Program-made: the position numbers and the translations under genes
Part shown: positions 18,601-26,720 of the stretch, in pieces
How the letters are laid out: every line of letters begins with the position of its first letter
Numbering within the stretch: position 1 is the first letter of the stretch
Assembly (NCBI RefSeq): GCF_900142415.1
Contig: NZ_FRAU01000005.1
Location: forward strand, 161,854 to 225,853
DNA length: 64,000 nucleotides
Source: Rhodothermus profundi
Lineage (GTDB): Bacteria > Bacteroidota > Rhodothermia > Rhodothermales > Rhodothermaceae
Direction: 5' to 3'
The notes under the pieces: model-generated
Database searches by the model: none
What the model was told of the DNA's origin: nothing
Seen by the model: only the letters and a program-made list of their open reading frames with translations

Positions 18601-19033
18601 GGACGCGCCAGACGTGGTACTTTTCCAGGCTGATCTCGTCGGGCCCTTGCACGGTCCCGGTCACGGGATCCCAGAGCACCCGGCCCGGATCCAGGCCGGT
18701 TTCATAGGTGCTCCCGTTTACCCGCACGACCGGCATTTTACCATCCATTACCTTCCCGCCCCACACAAACCCCTGCGCAAAAACCGGCCCAGCTGTGCGT
18801 TTGGGCATCGTGCCATTGACCCCGGAGAAGGGGTCAATCCAGTCAAATTTTCCGTCATTCCGGATCCAGACGGTTGAGTTGTTCACATCCAGTACCGAAA
18901 AGCGTGGATGCTGAGGTTGCGCCACAGCACGGGGCTGCTTCATGAGAGCGGTTTTATCCTGCGTCCAGGCAATGCCGGGTACCAGCAAGAGCAGCCCCAG
19001 ACCTACGAGCAGTCGCTTTATTTTCGCGTACAT
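15692..19033 (-). CDS. Large secreted protein with T9SS-type C-terminal domain
   Basis: 1113 residues. The signal peptide is LLVGLGLLLLVPGIAWTQ. The body is Asp/Pro-rich with beta-sandwich (fibronectin III-like) sections near residues 520-670. The C-terminal 90 residues begin INVFPNPYFGFSR and contain ATIRIFTLAGVPVKVIEHEG and WDLTNESGIPVASGIYIVHI, close to the T9SS type A sorting domain or FlgD-like tail. It is therefore predicted to be exported across the outer membrane by T9SS. The function is unknown. It follows the TonB-dependent receptor by 49 bp and precedes PorV by 35 bp. GGAGGAG precedes the start. Confidence 0.8.
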   Translation of the reverse strand: MYAKIKRLLVGLGLLLLVPGIAWTQDKTALMKQPRAVAQPQHPRFSVLDVNNSTVWIRNDGKFDWIDPFSGVNGTMPKRTAGPVFAQGFVWGGKVMDGKMPVVRVNGSTYETGLDPGRVLWDPVTGTVQGPDEISLEKYHVWRVHRRWKSSSFDVTAAAAYFFGKDPSEVTEEERQAILDQYEYDWNNWPAEWGAPYQECNGIPGYQPATDPDEDGEFECSPEDGDIPGYPGADQTLWIVTNDLRQGTSERSYGSPAIGIEYQLTIWGYDFPATNPLGNIAFMRARLIYTGTPDTPPDARIDSMFVVWWVDPDVGTYSDDFAGSDTTLSLGYAYNANPRDDSYEAFNLPPPAVGWDFLQGPVNAEGDTLGMTAFVYFAAGSDINDPDLGEYSGTLQWYNLMRGYRPRPEYPAGDPFIDPNTGQPTKFALTGDPVTGRGWIDGQELPPGDRRIVLSSGPFTMHKGDTVDVVVGQIAALGTNNLSSISLLKYYDLFAQFAYDNNFVLPSPPDVPPVQVVELDKQIVLDWGFDGDQVAQVESYRDSGFEFEGYNVYQLPSPTASIADGVRLATFDKKNLITIVFDNAFDPATGFVLEKPVQFGSDEGLKRYLTITRDAIRQRPLANGVTYYFAITSYAVLTEDIEAPFRVLESTPVVVAATPQPPRPGSTELPAPESDVTLQHTGTSTSAVQIKVVNPARVQNGTYTLEFAYYDPATGTTKTTLAPEDTLTAVEGLFEHEHYSAANQFKLGDPWPLRWRLLRDGQPISDWMPQIDPDGPVPPQEIVPVIEGLQVYVPFVVPQIADWRCDSTCWITGVNWGGEALSGGAAIGSHFFGSTLPDDQLAPVVLEFQGDTTSGPADGWASKGAVYIRGQGYAYAGTGYLPFAAYEIQPDGSRRQVNVSFVELNLSCSNMRWDLGVLTGREECQESGGREYVFIHKSDYNEGADYNNDNWAPRADVMYAFWPQLVEDLQYLEAPFRLYFYPAIALTPNDRYEFTIEGIVQDDPELKRQAVEDINVFPNPYFGFSRLEANRFQKFVTFTHLPEKATIRIFTLAGVPVKVIEHEGPSQFERWDLTNESGIPVASGIYIVHIETPYGEKVLKLAIVQEEQILQRY

Positions 19034-19082
19034 TGCTCCTCCGAGTCCTTTCGTTCAGACGGTTGTTATTGGATATGCTGCC

Positions 19083-22000
19083 TTAAAATTCCACCCGCAA
19101 TCCGAGCCGGACCTGACGAGGCCGGTCAAAGAGATCTACCCCTTCATCGGCGATGTAATGCTGCCGGTTGCGCAGGTTGATCTGCTGATAGTAGTAGACA
19201 TAGTCCGGTCCCTGTCCCTGCACAATCTCTTCGCTCAACTCCGGATTGCTCAGGAACCCGTCATCGAAGGGGTTCCCGGTGCGCAGGTACACGTTGATCG
19301 GGTTGCGCCGGTTGAGCAGATTTTCAATGTACATGTAGGCGGTAGCTGTAGCCCGTCCCAGCGCAAATCCTTTCTCAATGCGCAGGTCGGTGCGGAAGTA
19401 CCAGGGCGTTGTGGAGGCGTTCAGCGGTTCCAGCGGCACGCGGTTCCGCGGGTCACTCCCCGTCAACAACGCTCCCTCATCGGCTCCCCGCTGCCCCACG
19501 CCTCCCGTGCTGCGCGTAAAGCGATGTCCACTGTTAAAGGAGAACAGCAGGTTTACGGACAGATGCTGCAATACCACCGGCTGATCAGCCCCTGTTCGGT
19601 AGTCCAGCACAATTGCTCCCCGATGGCGCTGCTCAAATGACAGGGGTTGCAGCAGCGATGGGGGCGCTGTCCCGTTCTCCAGGGCCGAGACCTGTCCCCC
19701 AGGCTCCGAGTTCGTCCCCTTCGCATCGGTGAGCGTGTAGTTGAACATGGCCATCACGCCCCCAATGCGCCGCGTGCGCAGGCTGATTTCAATGCCTCGG
19801 GCGATGGAGAAATCGCCATTGGTGAACAGGTTGTACGGATTGGCTGAAGAGGTGGGATCGGTATTGATCCGAATAATCTCAATCTGCCCTTCGGTCTTCC
19901 GATAGAAAGCCGTGATATCAAAGGCCGAAAAGTCCGTAAACTGATGGCTGAAGCCAATCTCGTACTGCGTCGTTTTGATCGGCTCCAGCTCAAAGGCAAA
20001 GGGATGGGCAAAGAAGAACCGGCCGCTGAAGATCAGCGCCATGCGCGAGCGCCGGGTATAGGCAAAGCCCATATCCGGCATCTGGGCGAACTTCCCGTAC
20101 TGCAGGTGAAACACCGTCCGATCGGTCACCGGGAAGGAGAGTCCGAGGCGCGGCTGCAGCACCGATTTAGCGGGCGCTGCCTTCAGCCCATTGGGAATTC
20201 CCGGACCTGCTCCCAGTACGGTTGCCTGGTTTGGATCATAGGCAGGATTGCGTCGATCTTCCACCGTCCACAGATCCATATCAAAGTAATCCCACCGCAA
20301 TCCAGCATTTACAATGATGTCGTTGAATTCAATTTTGTCGTTAATGTATAGCGAGGCAGTAACCGGGCGCTTGGGGCCGTCCAGACCCCTATTCAGCTTG
20401 TTCATGAACTCGTCGTATCCATACCCGCCCCATCCGTCCTGGCGAATCCGAAATGCAACTTCATCGGCCTCTGCCTGAATCTTCTGGATATAGCTCGGGT
20501 CGTTTTGCAGAATAGAGGCCAAACCGCTACCGCTGAGCACGTACTCACGAAGCGTCCAGCGCTGGTAATGCCCCCCAATGCGCAGCTCGTGATTCCCCTG
20601 CTGCGAAACCAGGCCCAGCGCAATGTTCCAGTATGACTGTTCGCGCCGCTGATAGGTGGTCAATACCCGTCCCGGACGATGGAAGCGGAACGTGTGGAAT
20701 CGATAAAGCGGGGGTTGCTGATACTGCCCCTGCCAGAACCGCGTATAGAGATCAGCTACCTCCGGGTCGCTGCTCAGGGCCTCCCGAACGGCCTCCCGGT
20801 TGTAATAGTTCACGACATTGAGGACGGCTCCGCCTTTTCCATCTGCCCGGGGAGGATCAAACAGCGGGTCGTAAATCTCAAAGTTGTACTGGAAGAATCC
20901 CAGCGTTCCTTCCAGGTAGGTATTGCTGCTCAGGAAGTAGGTAGCCTGCAGGCTGGCCAACCAGCGCAGGTCGTCCCGACGGGGCAGCCGCTTCTGGTTG
21001 TAGAAGTTCCGGATGGGCAAATTATTGAGCCGTCGATTCCCGGTCAGCAGCGCTCCCCCCAGCCGCACGCGTAGCGGATTGAAATCAAACAACAGCGTGC
21101 CATTGATCCGCCACACTTCCAGGGGCCGTCCAATTCCCGGCAGCTTACCATCTTCCCACCGAAGAGGCGCTACCGCCGTATCTCCTCGAATATCATCAAT
21201 CGGGGGGATGCACTCCTGATCGGGGTCGTTGACGCACAATCCCCCGTTCTTGCTGTAGTCCAGGTTGGCGCCATACCAGAACAGGGGATTATAGTTGTCT
21301 GTGCTCCGTCGATTGACGGCGATGAAAAAGCGATGCTGCTTCCATACCAGCGGTCCCCCCAGCGTCAGGGTCAGATCGTTATATCCGTACGCATACGTGT
21401 TGTTAAATGCATCCGCGACAAAGTCGCTTTCGTACTGCACCATTCCGCTGAGCCGGGGCCCACCGGTCCGCAACACCTGCTGCACAATGCCCGCGTTGGC
21501 TCCTCCCAGCTCAGCACTATATCCCCCGGCGAAGACCTGAATCTCTTCAAGGGCCTCGGGAATGACCGGAATCACGTTGTCCGTCCCAATCAGGCTGCGC
21601 GCGCTGATGCCTTCCAACAGATATTCCGTCTCATCGGGACGTCCGCCGCGGATGTAAACCTCGCCATTGAGCAAGGTAACGCCCGGTTGAATGGCATAAT
21701 AGGTGGCCACACTCCGGGTAGGAAGCTTCTCAAACGCCTCGCGGTCGAGGCGGCGCACTGCATTGGTCGCTGTGGGATTAATCAGCGGCCGCGCTGCCAC
21801 CACGACAATTTCCTCGCCTTCAATGGTTGCAGGCCGCAGTTCGAAGTCCAGCCGCGTGGTAATCCCTGCAATGACCTGTACATTTTCCTGCCGCACTGTC
21901 GCATATCCCACAAAGCTGGCTACCACCGTATAGGTGCCCGGTGGCACCTCAAAGATGGTGTATTCCCCACTGACGTCGGTCGAGGTGCCCAACGTTGTCC

Positions 22001-22148
22001 CTTCCAGAAACACGTTGGCCCCTGGAAGGGGTTCGCCCGTACTGGCATCGATGACTCGTCCCGCTAGCTTTCCTGTGTTCTGGGACCATGCTAGTGCAGG
22101 GAAGAGCAGGAATGTCAGCAGTTGTAGCATCCATGTGCGCAACATCAT
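19083..22148 (-). CDS. TonB-dependent receptor with carboxypeptidase-regulatory-like domain
   Basis: 1021 residues. A signal peptide ends at WSQ (about 23). A carboxypeptidase-regulatory-like domain at 27-110 (GRVIDASTGEPLPGANVFLEG) is followed by the plug (about 130-235; RSVATYYAIQPGVTLLNGEVYIRGGRP) and a C-terminal 22-strand barrel ending in aromatic-rich VRLGLRVEF. It is not SusC-type and no SusD lies next to it. It probably imports a ligand with the secreted protein encoded next, or acts in surface display. GGAGGAG sits 4-5 bp before the ATG. It is the first gene of the operon. Confidence 0.9.
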   Translation of the reverse strand: MMLRTWMLQLLTFLLFPALAWSQNTGKLAGRVIDASTGEPLPGANVFLEGTTLGTSTDVSGEYTIFEVPPGTYTVVASFVGYATVRQENVQVIAGITTRLDFELRPATIEGEEIVVVAARPLINPTATNAVRRLDREAFEKLPTRSVATYYAIQPGVTLLNGEVYIRGGRPDETEYLLEGISARSLIGTDNVIPVIPEALEEIQVFAGGYSAELGGANAGIVQQVLRTGGPRLSGMVQYESDFVADAFNNTYAYGYNDLTLTLGGPLVWKQHRFFIAVNRRSTDNYNPLFWYGANLDYSKNGGLCVNDPDQECIPPIDDIRGDTAVAPLRWEDGKLPGIGRPLEVWRINGTLLFDFNPLRVRLGGALLTGNRRLNNLPIRNFYNQKRLPRRDDLRWLASLQATYFLSSNTYLEGTLGFFQYNFEIYDPLFDPPRADGKGGAVLNVVNYYNREAVREALSSDPEVADLYTRFWQGQYQQPPLYRFHTFRFHRPGRVLTTYQRREQSYWNIALGLVSQQGNHELRIGGHYQRWTLREYVLSGSGLASILQNDPSYIQKIQAEADEVAFRIRQDGWGGYGYDEFMNKLNRGLDGPKRPVTASLYINDKIEFNDIIVNAGLRWDYFDMDLWTVEDRRNPAYDPNQATVLGAGPGIPNGLKAAPAKSVLQPRLGLSFPVTDRTVFHLQYGKFAQMPDMGFAYTRRSRMALIFSGRFFFAHPFAFELEPIKTTQYEIGFSHQFTDFSAFDITAFYRKTEGQIEIIRINTDPTSSANPYNLFTNGDFSIARGIEISLRTRRIGGVMAMFNYTLTDAKGTNSEPGGQVSALENGTAPPSLLQPLSFEQRHRGAIVLDYRTGADQPVVLQHLSVNLLFSFNSGHRFTRSTGGVGQRGADEGALLTGSDPRNRVPLEPLNASTTPWYFRTDLRIEKGFALGRATATAYMYIENLLNRRNPINVYLRTGNPFDDGFLSNPELSEEIVQGQGPDYVYYYQQINLRNRQHYIADEGVDLFDRPRQVRLGLRVEF

Positions 22149-22345
22149 ACGTCTCCTCCGTGATTGGCTCAGACTTAGGAAAAAGCGCTCTCAGAAACGG
22201 CGCTATAGAATCTGAATCCTCCCTCACGAAAGGCCTATCTCCTACGGGCGGAGGTAATGTATACCATGCGTCCCTGTTGTGCCAGCCTTCTGGCTGACAA
22301 CCTCCCAAAATCGATGTTCAATGGTCGTTTTGGGGACTTGAATGG

Positions 22346-23791
22346 TCAGGAGGCCCAAATGGGCTTCCACTGTCGCAGCCGATCTTTGATGTAGGAGAGG
22401 AGCTGGGTTTCATGAACGCGCTCCTGCTGCATCGTGTCGCGGTCGCGCACGGTAACAGTACCATCTTCTAGGGTCTGGCTGTCGATCGTCACGCAGAAGG
22501 GCGTGCCCACCTCGTCCATGCGCCGGTAACGCCGACCAATTGCCCCTTTTTCGTCATAGAACGTGTTCAAGAACGGCCGCAGCTCGCGCACCAGCGCCTG
22601 CGCGCGCTCGGGCATCCCATCTTTGCGCACCAGCGGGAGCACCGCCACTTTAATAGGCGCCAGCCGTGGATGCAGCCGGAGCACCACACGCGTTTCCCCT
22701 TGCACTTCCTCCTCGTCATACGCCTCGCAGAGCAGCATCAGGATCGTGCGGTCCAATCCAGCCGACGTCTCCACCACGTACGGGATATAGCGCTCCTGCG
22801 TCTGCGCATCAAAGTACTCCATCTTCTTCCCGGAAAACTCCTGATGCCGCCGCAGATCGTAGTCCGTCCGCGAATGTATACCTTCGACTTCCTGCCACCC
22901 CATCGGAAACAGGTACTGGATGTCGACGGCCGCATCGGCATAATGCGCCAGCTTCTCATGCACATGGAAGCGCAGATGATCGGGGCGAATGCCATTCTCA
23001 ATGTGCCACTGCAGCCGCTTTTCCTTCCAGGCTTCGAAGGCTTCCATCTGCGTGCCCGGCCTGACGAAATACTGCATCTCCATCTGCTCAAACTCGCGCA
23101 TCCGAAAGATGAACTGCCGGGCTACAATCTCATTCCGAAATGCTTTGCCAATCTGCGCAATACCAAAGGGAATCTGCAGCCGCGAGGAATCCTTTACGTT
23201 GTGAAAGTTGACAAAAATGCCCTGGGCCGTCTCCGGGCGCAGATATACCTTGGTCTCTTCCGAAGCGACCGGCCCGACGTGCGTTACGAACATCAGATTA
23301 AACTGGCGCACTTCGGTCCAGTCAAAGGCCCCTGAGTCCGGAGACGGAATGCGCTCCTCCATGATGATCTGATAGAGCGCGCGCGGCATGTCGTCAGCAT
23401 TCAGCGCTTCAATAAGCCGCCGATGCAGCGCTTCGGCCCGTTCTGTTTCCCCCCGGGCCCGAAGTTTCTCGATGTAATCTTCAATAAGCTGATCAGCCCG
23501 ATAGCGACGCTTCGACCGTCGATCGTCAATGAGCGGATCATTAAAGGCATCCACGTGGCCTGACGCCTTCCAGACCATGGGATGCATCAGGATCGCGGCG
23601 TCCAGGCCGACAATGTTCTCGTGCTCATAAACCATGGCCTCCCACCAACGCTGCTGCACGTTTCGTTTCAGCTCAACGCCCAGGGGGCCATAGTCGTACA
23701 CAGCCGCCAGTCCCCCATAAATTTCCGACGAAGGAAAAATGAATCCGCGTCGCTTGCTGAGCGAAACAATCTTTTCGAGCCGATCCTGCAT
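22346..23791 (-). CDS. glyS: Glycyl-tRNA synthetase (alpha2 type)
   Basis: A 481-residue class II synthetase of the single-chain (GlyQS) type. Motifs include SLSKRRGFIFPSSEIYGG near residues 7-24, a motif 1 region ending AVYDYGPLGVELKRN, and catalytic-domain signatures such as LRPETAQGIFVNF and FGIAQIGKAFRNE (motif 2). The C-terminal anticodon domain begins around residue 385 (PIKVAVLPLVRKDG). It charges tRNA-Gly in the cytoplasm. The start MQDRLEK fits the family; a longer N-terminus would run through the promoter. Confidence 0.95.
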   Translation of the reverse strand: MQDRLEKIVSLSKRRGFIFPSSEIYGGLAAVYDYGPLGVELKRNVQQRWWEAMVYEHENIVGLDAAILMHPMVWKASGHVDAFNDPLIDDRRSKRRYRADQLIEDYIEKLRARGETERAEALHRRLIEALNADDMPRALYQIIMEERIPSPDSGAFDWTEVRQFNLMFVTHVGPVASEETKVYLRPETAQGIFVNFHNVKDSSRLQIPFGIAQIGKAFRNEIVARQFIFRMREFEQMEMQYFVRPGTQMEAFEAWKEKRLQWHIENGIRPDHLRFHVHEKLAHYADAAVDIQYLFPMGWQEVEGIHSRTDYDLRRHQEFSGKKMEYFDAQTQERYIPYVVETSAGLDRTILMLLCEAYDEEEVQGETRVVLRLHPRLAPIKVAVLPLVRKDGMPERAQALVRELRPFLNTFYDEKGAIGRRYRRMDEVGTPFCVTIDSQTLEDGTVTVRDRDTMQQERVHETQLLSYIKDRLRQWKPIWAS

Positions 23792-23829
23792 GGTTGTTTC
23801 GTATCCTCTTACAGAGCAAACGGAGTTTT

Positions 23830-23860
23830 CAAAGGTAGGCCGCCCATGCGCCGGACGCAA
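23830..23860 (-). promoter_or_regulatory. Bacteroidota-type promoter of glyS
   Basis: On the minus strand TTG (23860-23858) is followed by 20 bases and TACCTTTG (23837-23830), matching the Bacteroidota -33 TTG and -7 TAnnTTTG consensus. Predicted transcription begins roughly 30 bp before the glyS ATG. Confidence 0.7.
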
Positions 23861-24361
23861 CGTATTCCTGTTGAATTCCTTTCAAACCCCACAAAAATAG
23901 GATTTCTGCTTCTCGTTGTCTTCTTGCTGGGATTGACGGCCTGCGCCTCCGAATCCCCACCCCGTCCCCGAACGTTCCTGTTCGTGCATACGGCGACAGG
24001 GGCACTATTCCGGGCGCAGACGTCCGTGCCCGAAGTGATCGCCCAGGCAGAAGCCGAGCTGAACCGTCCTTTCCACGACCGACACCTGTTCCCTAATGGA
24101 CTCATCGCTCGCGGCGACGGCGGCCACAATGCGCCCTGGTCCTGGCATTTTGTGCCAGACCAATGGGAGCTGACCGAGGTCAGCATCGAAGTCTGCGATG
24201 CTACTCCCGAGTACGTCGAAGCCAACGTGGACTATTTTGTCGATACGCTGGGTCGGTACTGCCCCTGGGGGGCCCGTCTGGTGCGCACGCCCGATGAAGC
24301 CCGCCTGCTTGTTACAGCACGCCTCGCTCTGCCAGGGATGTGTACGTGGTGCCCGCAATAA
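23846..24361 (+). CDS. BP74-related lipoprotein
   Basis: A 171-residue protein with a lipoprotein signal (FLLLVVFLLGLTACAS, Cys about residue 31). The mature part reads FLFVHTATGALFRAQTSVPEVI, then GLIARGDGGHNAPWSWHF and DYFVDTLGRYCPWGARLVR, matching what I recall of BP74-type small domains (GDGGxNAPWSWH, YCPWGARV). The function is unknown; a role at the envelope is inferred from the lipobox. The start was set at MRRTQRIP, since the upstream extension would run antisense through the glyS promoter. It overlaps convergent radC by 50 bp. Confidence 0.62.
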   Translation: MRRTQRIPVEFLSNPTKIGFLLLVVFLLGLTACASESPPRPRTFLFVHTATGALFRAQTSVPEVIAQAEAELNRPFHDRHLFPNGLIARGDGGHNAPWSWHFVPDQWELTEVSIEVCDATPEYVEANVDYFVDTLGRYCPWGARLVRTPDEARLLVTARLALPGMCTWCPQ

Positions 24362-25043
24362 TGATGTGATCGTGCACAGGAATCCCCAGCAGACGTCCCG
24401 CTTCGGCAAGCTGGCGTGTAATCCGAATGTCCTCAGGGCTGGGCTCTGGATTCCCGGAGGGGTGGTTGTGCAGGCAAATGATCCCGGCTGCGTTGTCCAG
24501 AATGGCCCGCTGAAAGACTGCCCGGGGTTCCACAATGCTTGCCGCCAGCCCGCCTTCGCTGATCGTGTAGTCGGCAATGATATAGTTGGCCGCATTAAGC
24601 AGAACAACCTTGAAAACTTCGCGCTTGAGATCGCGAAGAAGAGGTCCGTAGCAGGCAACAACGTCGTCCGGCGTGCGCACCTGGATGCGCTGGCCTGGGC
24701 GCTGCGCTTCAACGCGGCGGCCGATCTCAAAAGCCGCCACGAGCTGGACCGCCTTGGCTGGTCCGACCCCGGCCACGCGGGTCAGTTCTCTCAGATCGCG
24801 CTGCGCCAGTGCATAGAGCGAGCCATAGGCGCGGAGCAAAGCCTGTCCAAGCTGCACTGCTGAGATAGGTCCATGCTTCGTGCGCGTGCCACTGCCAAAA
24901 ATCAGCGCTATCAGTTCAGCATCAGAAAGTGCCGAAGGTCCGCGACGCATAAGTTTTTCGCGGGGGCGATCCGCTTCATCCCACTGGTTGATGGGCACCT
25001 GGTAGCGCACGAAGGGCTCTTCCGAATGCGCCTCGCGAGACAT
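24312..25043 (-). CDS. radC: RadC family (JAB/MPN domain) protein
   Basis: A 243-residue protein. The N-terminal helix-hairpin-helix region (LTRVAGVGPAKAVQLVAAFE) and the JAMM metal motif CLHNHPSGNPEPSPEDI are clear, the latter with the two His and the Asp expected of the JAB1/MPN-like fold. RadC was once thought a DNA repair protein; its role is uncertain. I chose the ATG giving MSREAHSEEPF. It overlaps the BP74-like gene at the 3' end. Confidence 0.9.
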   Translation of the reverse strand: MSREAHSEEPFVRYQVPINQWDEADRPREKLMRRGPSALSDAELIALIFGSGTRTKHGPISAVQLGQALLRAYGSLYALAQRDLRELTRVAGVGPAKAVQLVAAFEIGRRVEAQRPGQRIQVRTPDDVVACYGPLLRDLKREVFKVVLLNAANYIIADYTISEGGLAASIVEPRAVFQRAILDNAAGIICLHNHPSGNPEPSPEDIRITRQLAEAGRLLGIPVHDHIIIAGTTYTSLAERGVL

Positions 25044-25607
25044 GGATCTTTCTGTGTTTTTCTCCCAACAGACACCCGCACCGACCACCTGTTACCTTTT
25101 GTGCAAATGAATGTCCCTTTCAGGCTGCCGCACTCCTAAGAGGGTAGTCCAGCGCTTTACCTTCCCGCCTTCCTTTCCTCTAGGGAGCGAAAAGAAAAAA
25201 AGGTTGGTAGCTGATGCGGGGACTGTCTGGATATGCGTGCTGCGGGGACAAACCAGCTTCGCATGCCCCAAAAGCAAGGAAGCAGCTACCTCGAAGGCGC
25301 GAAGGCGTGGCTTGCGAAATCTCGAAGAAACGGCCCAGCCCGACCCGGCCTGACGAGCGCCCATCCAGCACATGTGCGTCTCCTTGCCGGATAGCTGTCC
25401 GCAGAAGATCACAAACTGCTGCCTCACGCCGCCGAACATACCGAGAAAAGCGATAAAATCCACGCAAATGCCTGAGGTCAGCACTGCTTCTACAGAGAGT
25501 TGCTTCCGAGCGACCGCGGAGGTAATCCCCGTAGCAACCGCTGACGCCGGAGCCGGAGGAGTTCAGCGGGAAAGCCTCTGCCGCGGCTTTCCTTCAAGGT
25601 GATCAGA
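25044..25607. other. Rho-radC intergenic region
   Basis: A 564-bp gap downstream of rho and upstream of radC on the minus strand. It contains the long-range hairpin with a T-tract described separately and no supported gene. The size is unusual for this compact window. Either a small RNA gene or simply an intergenic spacer is possible. Confidence 0.4.
25190..25290 (-). ncRNA. Candidate structured RNA 3' end with terminator-like T-tract
   Basis: On the minus strand GGTAGCTG (25290-25283) pairs perfectly with CAGCTACC (25213-25206), followed by AACC and a 12-base T-rich tract with one C (25201-25190). Inside the 69-base loop a second pairing CGCAT/ATGCG and a GGGG/CCCC stem appear. This looks like the 3' end of a folded transcript, or a complex terminator. 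It does not match tmRNA, RNase P or SRP signatures that I could check by eye. Confidence 0.35.
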
Positions 25608-26720
25608 TTACTCCACAGGCACCAGGCTGTTAAGCAGTTCTTCGTTGGATTCTGTTTGCTGCATATGACGCAGCAGGGCTTGCATGGCCTCAATTGGGGG
25701 CCGCGAGTTCAATGCCCGGAACAGGCGATGATGCTGTTCGACCCGATCCCCGAGGAGTCGCTCTTCATTCCGCGTACCGCTTTTGCGCAGGTTGATGGCC
25801 GGATAGATGCGCTTGTCGGCCATCTCGCGGTCCAACACGATTTCTGCGTTACCAGTGCCTTTGAACTCCTCGTAGATCACTTCGTCCATTCGGCTGCCCG
25901 TTTCAATGAGCGCCGTCGCAATGATGGTCAAGGACCCCCCGCCTTCAATATTCCGGGCCGCTCCGAAAATGCGTCGCGGGATTTGCAATGCCCGCGCATC
26001 CAGACCACCTGAGAGCGTACGGCCGCTGCTTTCAACGTACAGGTTGAACGTGCGCCCCAGCCGCGTAAGCGAGTCGAGCAACAACACGACGTCATGCTTC
26101 AACTCAACAAGCCGTTTGGCAAACTCCAGCGCCAGCGTGGAAACGCGGATGTGGTTGTCTTCCTCTCGATCGTTGGATGACGCAAAAACGACAGCGGGCG
26201 TCGAACGCCGAAAGTCGGTCACCTCTTCAGGACGCTCGTCCACCAGCAGGGCGACCAGCTTGACTTCTGGATGGTTCTGGGCAATACCGGCGGCAATTTG
26301 CTTAAGCAGCACTGTCTTACCGGTGCGCGGTGGGGCCACAATCAGAGCACGCTGTCCCTTGCCAATCGGTGCCGCCAGATCGACCACGCGCATCGCGTAG
26401 TCTGTGGGCCCCGTCACTAGGTTGAACTTTTCGTCGGGATAGACGATCTGCCCGGACTCAAAATCTTCAGTCTTCGCCCATGCTTCAGGCGAAACCCCCA
26501 TAATTGAGTGGATTTCATCCACCTGCATATCGCCTTTGCGGCCCGGGCGCAGCGTGCCTTCAATCAGTACCCCGTCCCGCAGCTTGTAGTGCCGAATAAC
26601 CGGTGGGGCAACGAAGGGATCATTCTTGCCCTTAGGCAGATCGGGACGAAACTCGCGCACAAAGCCAAACTTTTTGTCCCCGATCAGTTCTAAAATGCCT
26701 CGAAACGTTTGTCCGTTCAT
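25608..26720 (-). CDS. rho: Transcription termination factor Rho (short form, divergent Q-loop)
   Basis: A 370-residue RNA-dependent ATPase. It has a cold-shock-like RNA-binding domain (GFVREFRPDLP, about residues 20-75) and a RecA-type motor with Walker A APPRTGKT (129-136) and Walker B VVLLLDSLTRLGR. A GARNxEGGGSLTIIATALIETGSRMDEVIYEEFKGTGN block is near-identical in the family. It is shorter than the 419-residue E. coli protein because the N-terminal helical domain is missing. The segment after Walker A reads ASSNDREEDNHIRVS, where E. coli has ASTFDEPASRHVQVA. An ATG nine bases after a GTG was used as the start. Confidence 0.92.
   Translation of the reverse strand: MNGQTFRGILELIGDKKFGFVREFRPDLPKGKNDPFVAPPVIRHYKLRDGVLIEGTLRPGRKGDMQVDEIHSIMGVSPEAWAKTEDFESGQIVYPDEKFNLVTGPTDYAMRVVDLAAPIGKGQRALIVAPPRTGKTVLLKQIAAGIAQNHPEVKLVALLVDERPEEVTDFRRSTPAVVFASSNDREEDNHIRVSTLALEFAKRLVELKHDVVLLLDSLTRLGRTFNLYVESSGRTLSGGLDARALQIPRRIFGAARNIEGGGSLTIIATALIETGSRMDEVIYEEFKGTGNAEIVLDREMADKRIYPAINLRKSGTRNEERLLGDRVEQHHRLFRALNSRPPIEAMQALLRHMQQTESNEELLNSLVPVE

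Noticed and set aside
22253-22265. GGTAATGTATACC dyad upstream of the TonB-dependent receptor
   Set aside because: Only 4-base arms; too short to separate from chance.
23582-23845. N-terminal extension of the BP74-like lipoprotein
   Set aside because: It would put the lipobox far inside and run antisense through glyS and its promoter.
25278-25286. GGAAGCAGC, a string found in SRP RNA
   Set aside because: The partner GGTCAGG and the CC-GGAA-GG tetraloop are missing, so no SRP RNA fold is supported.
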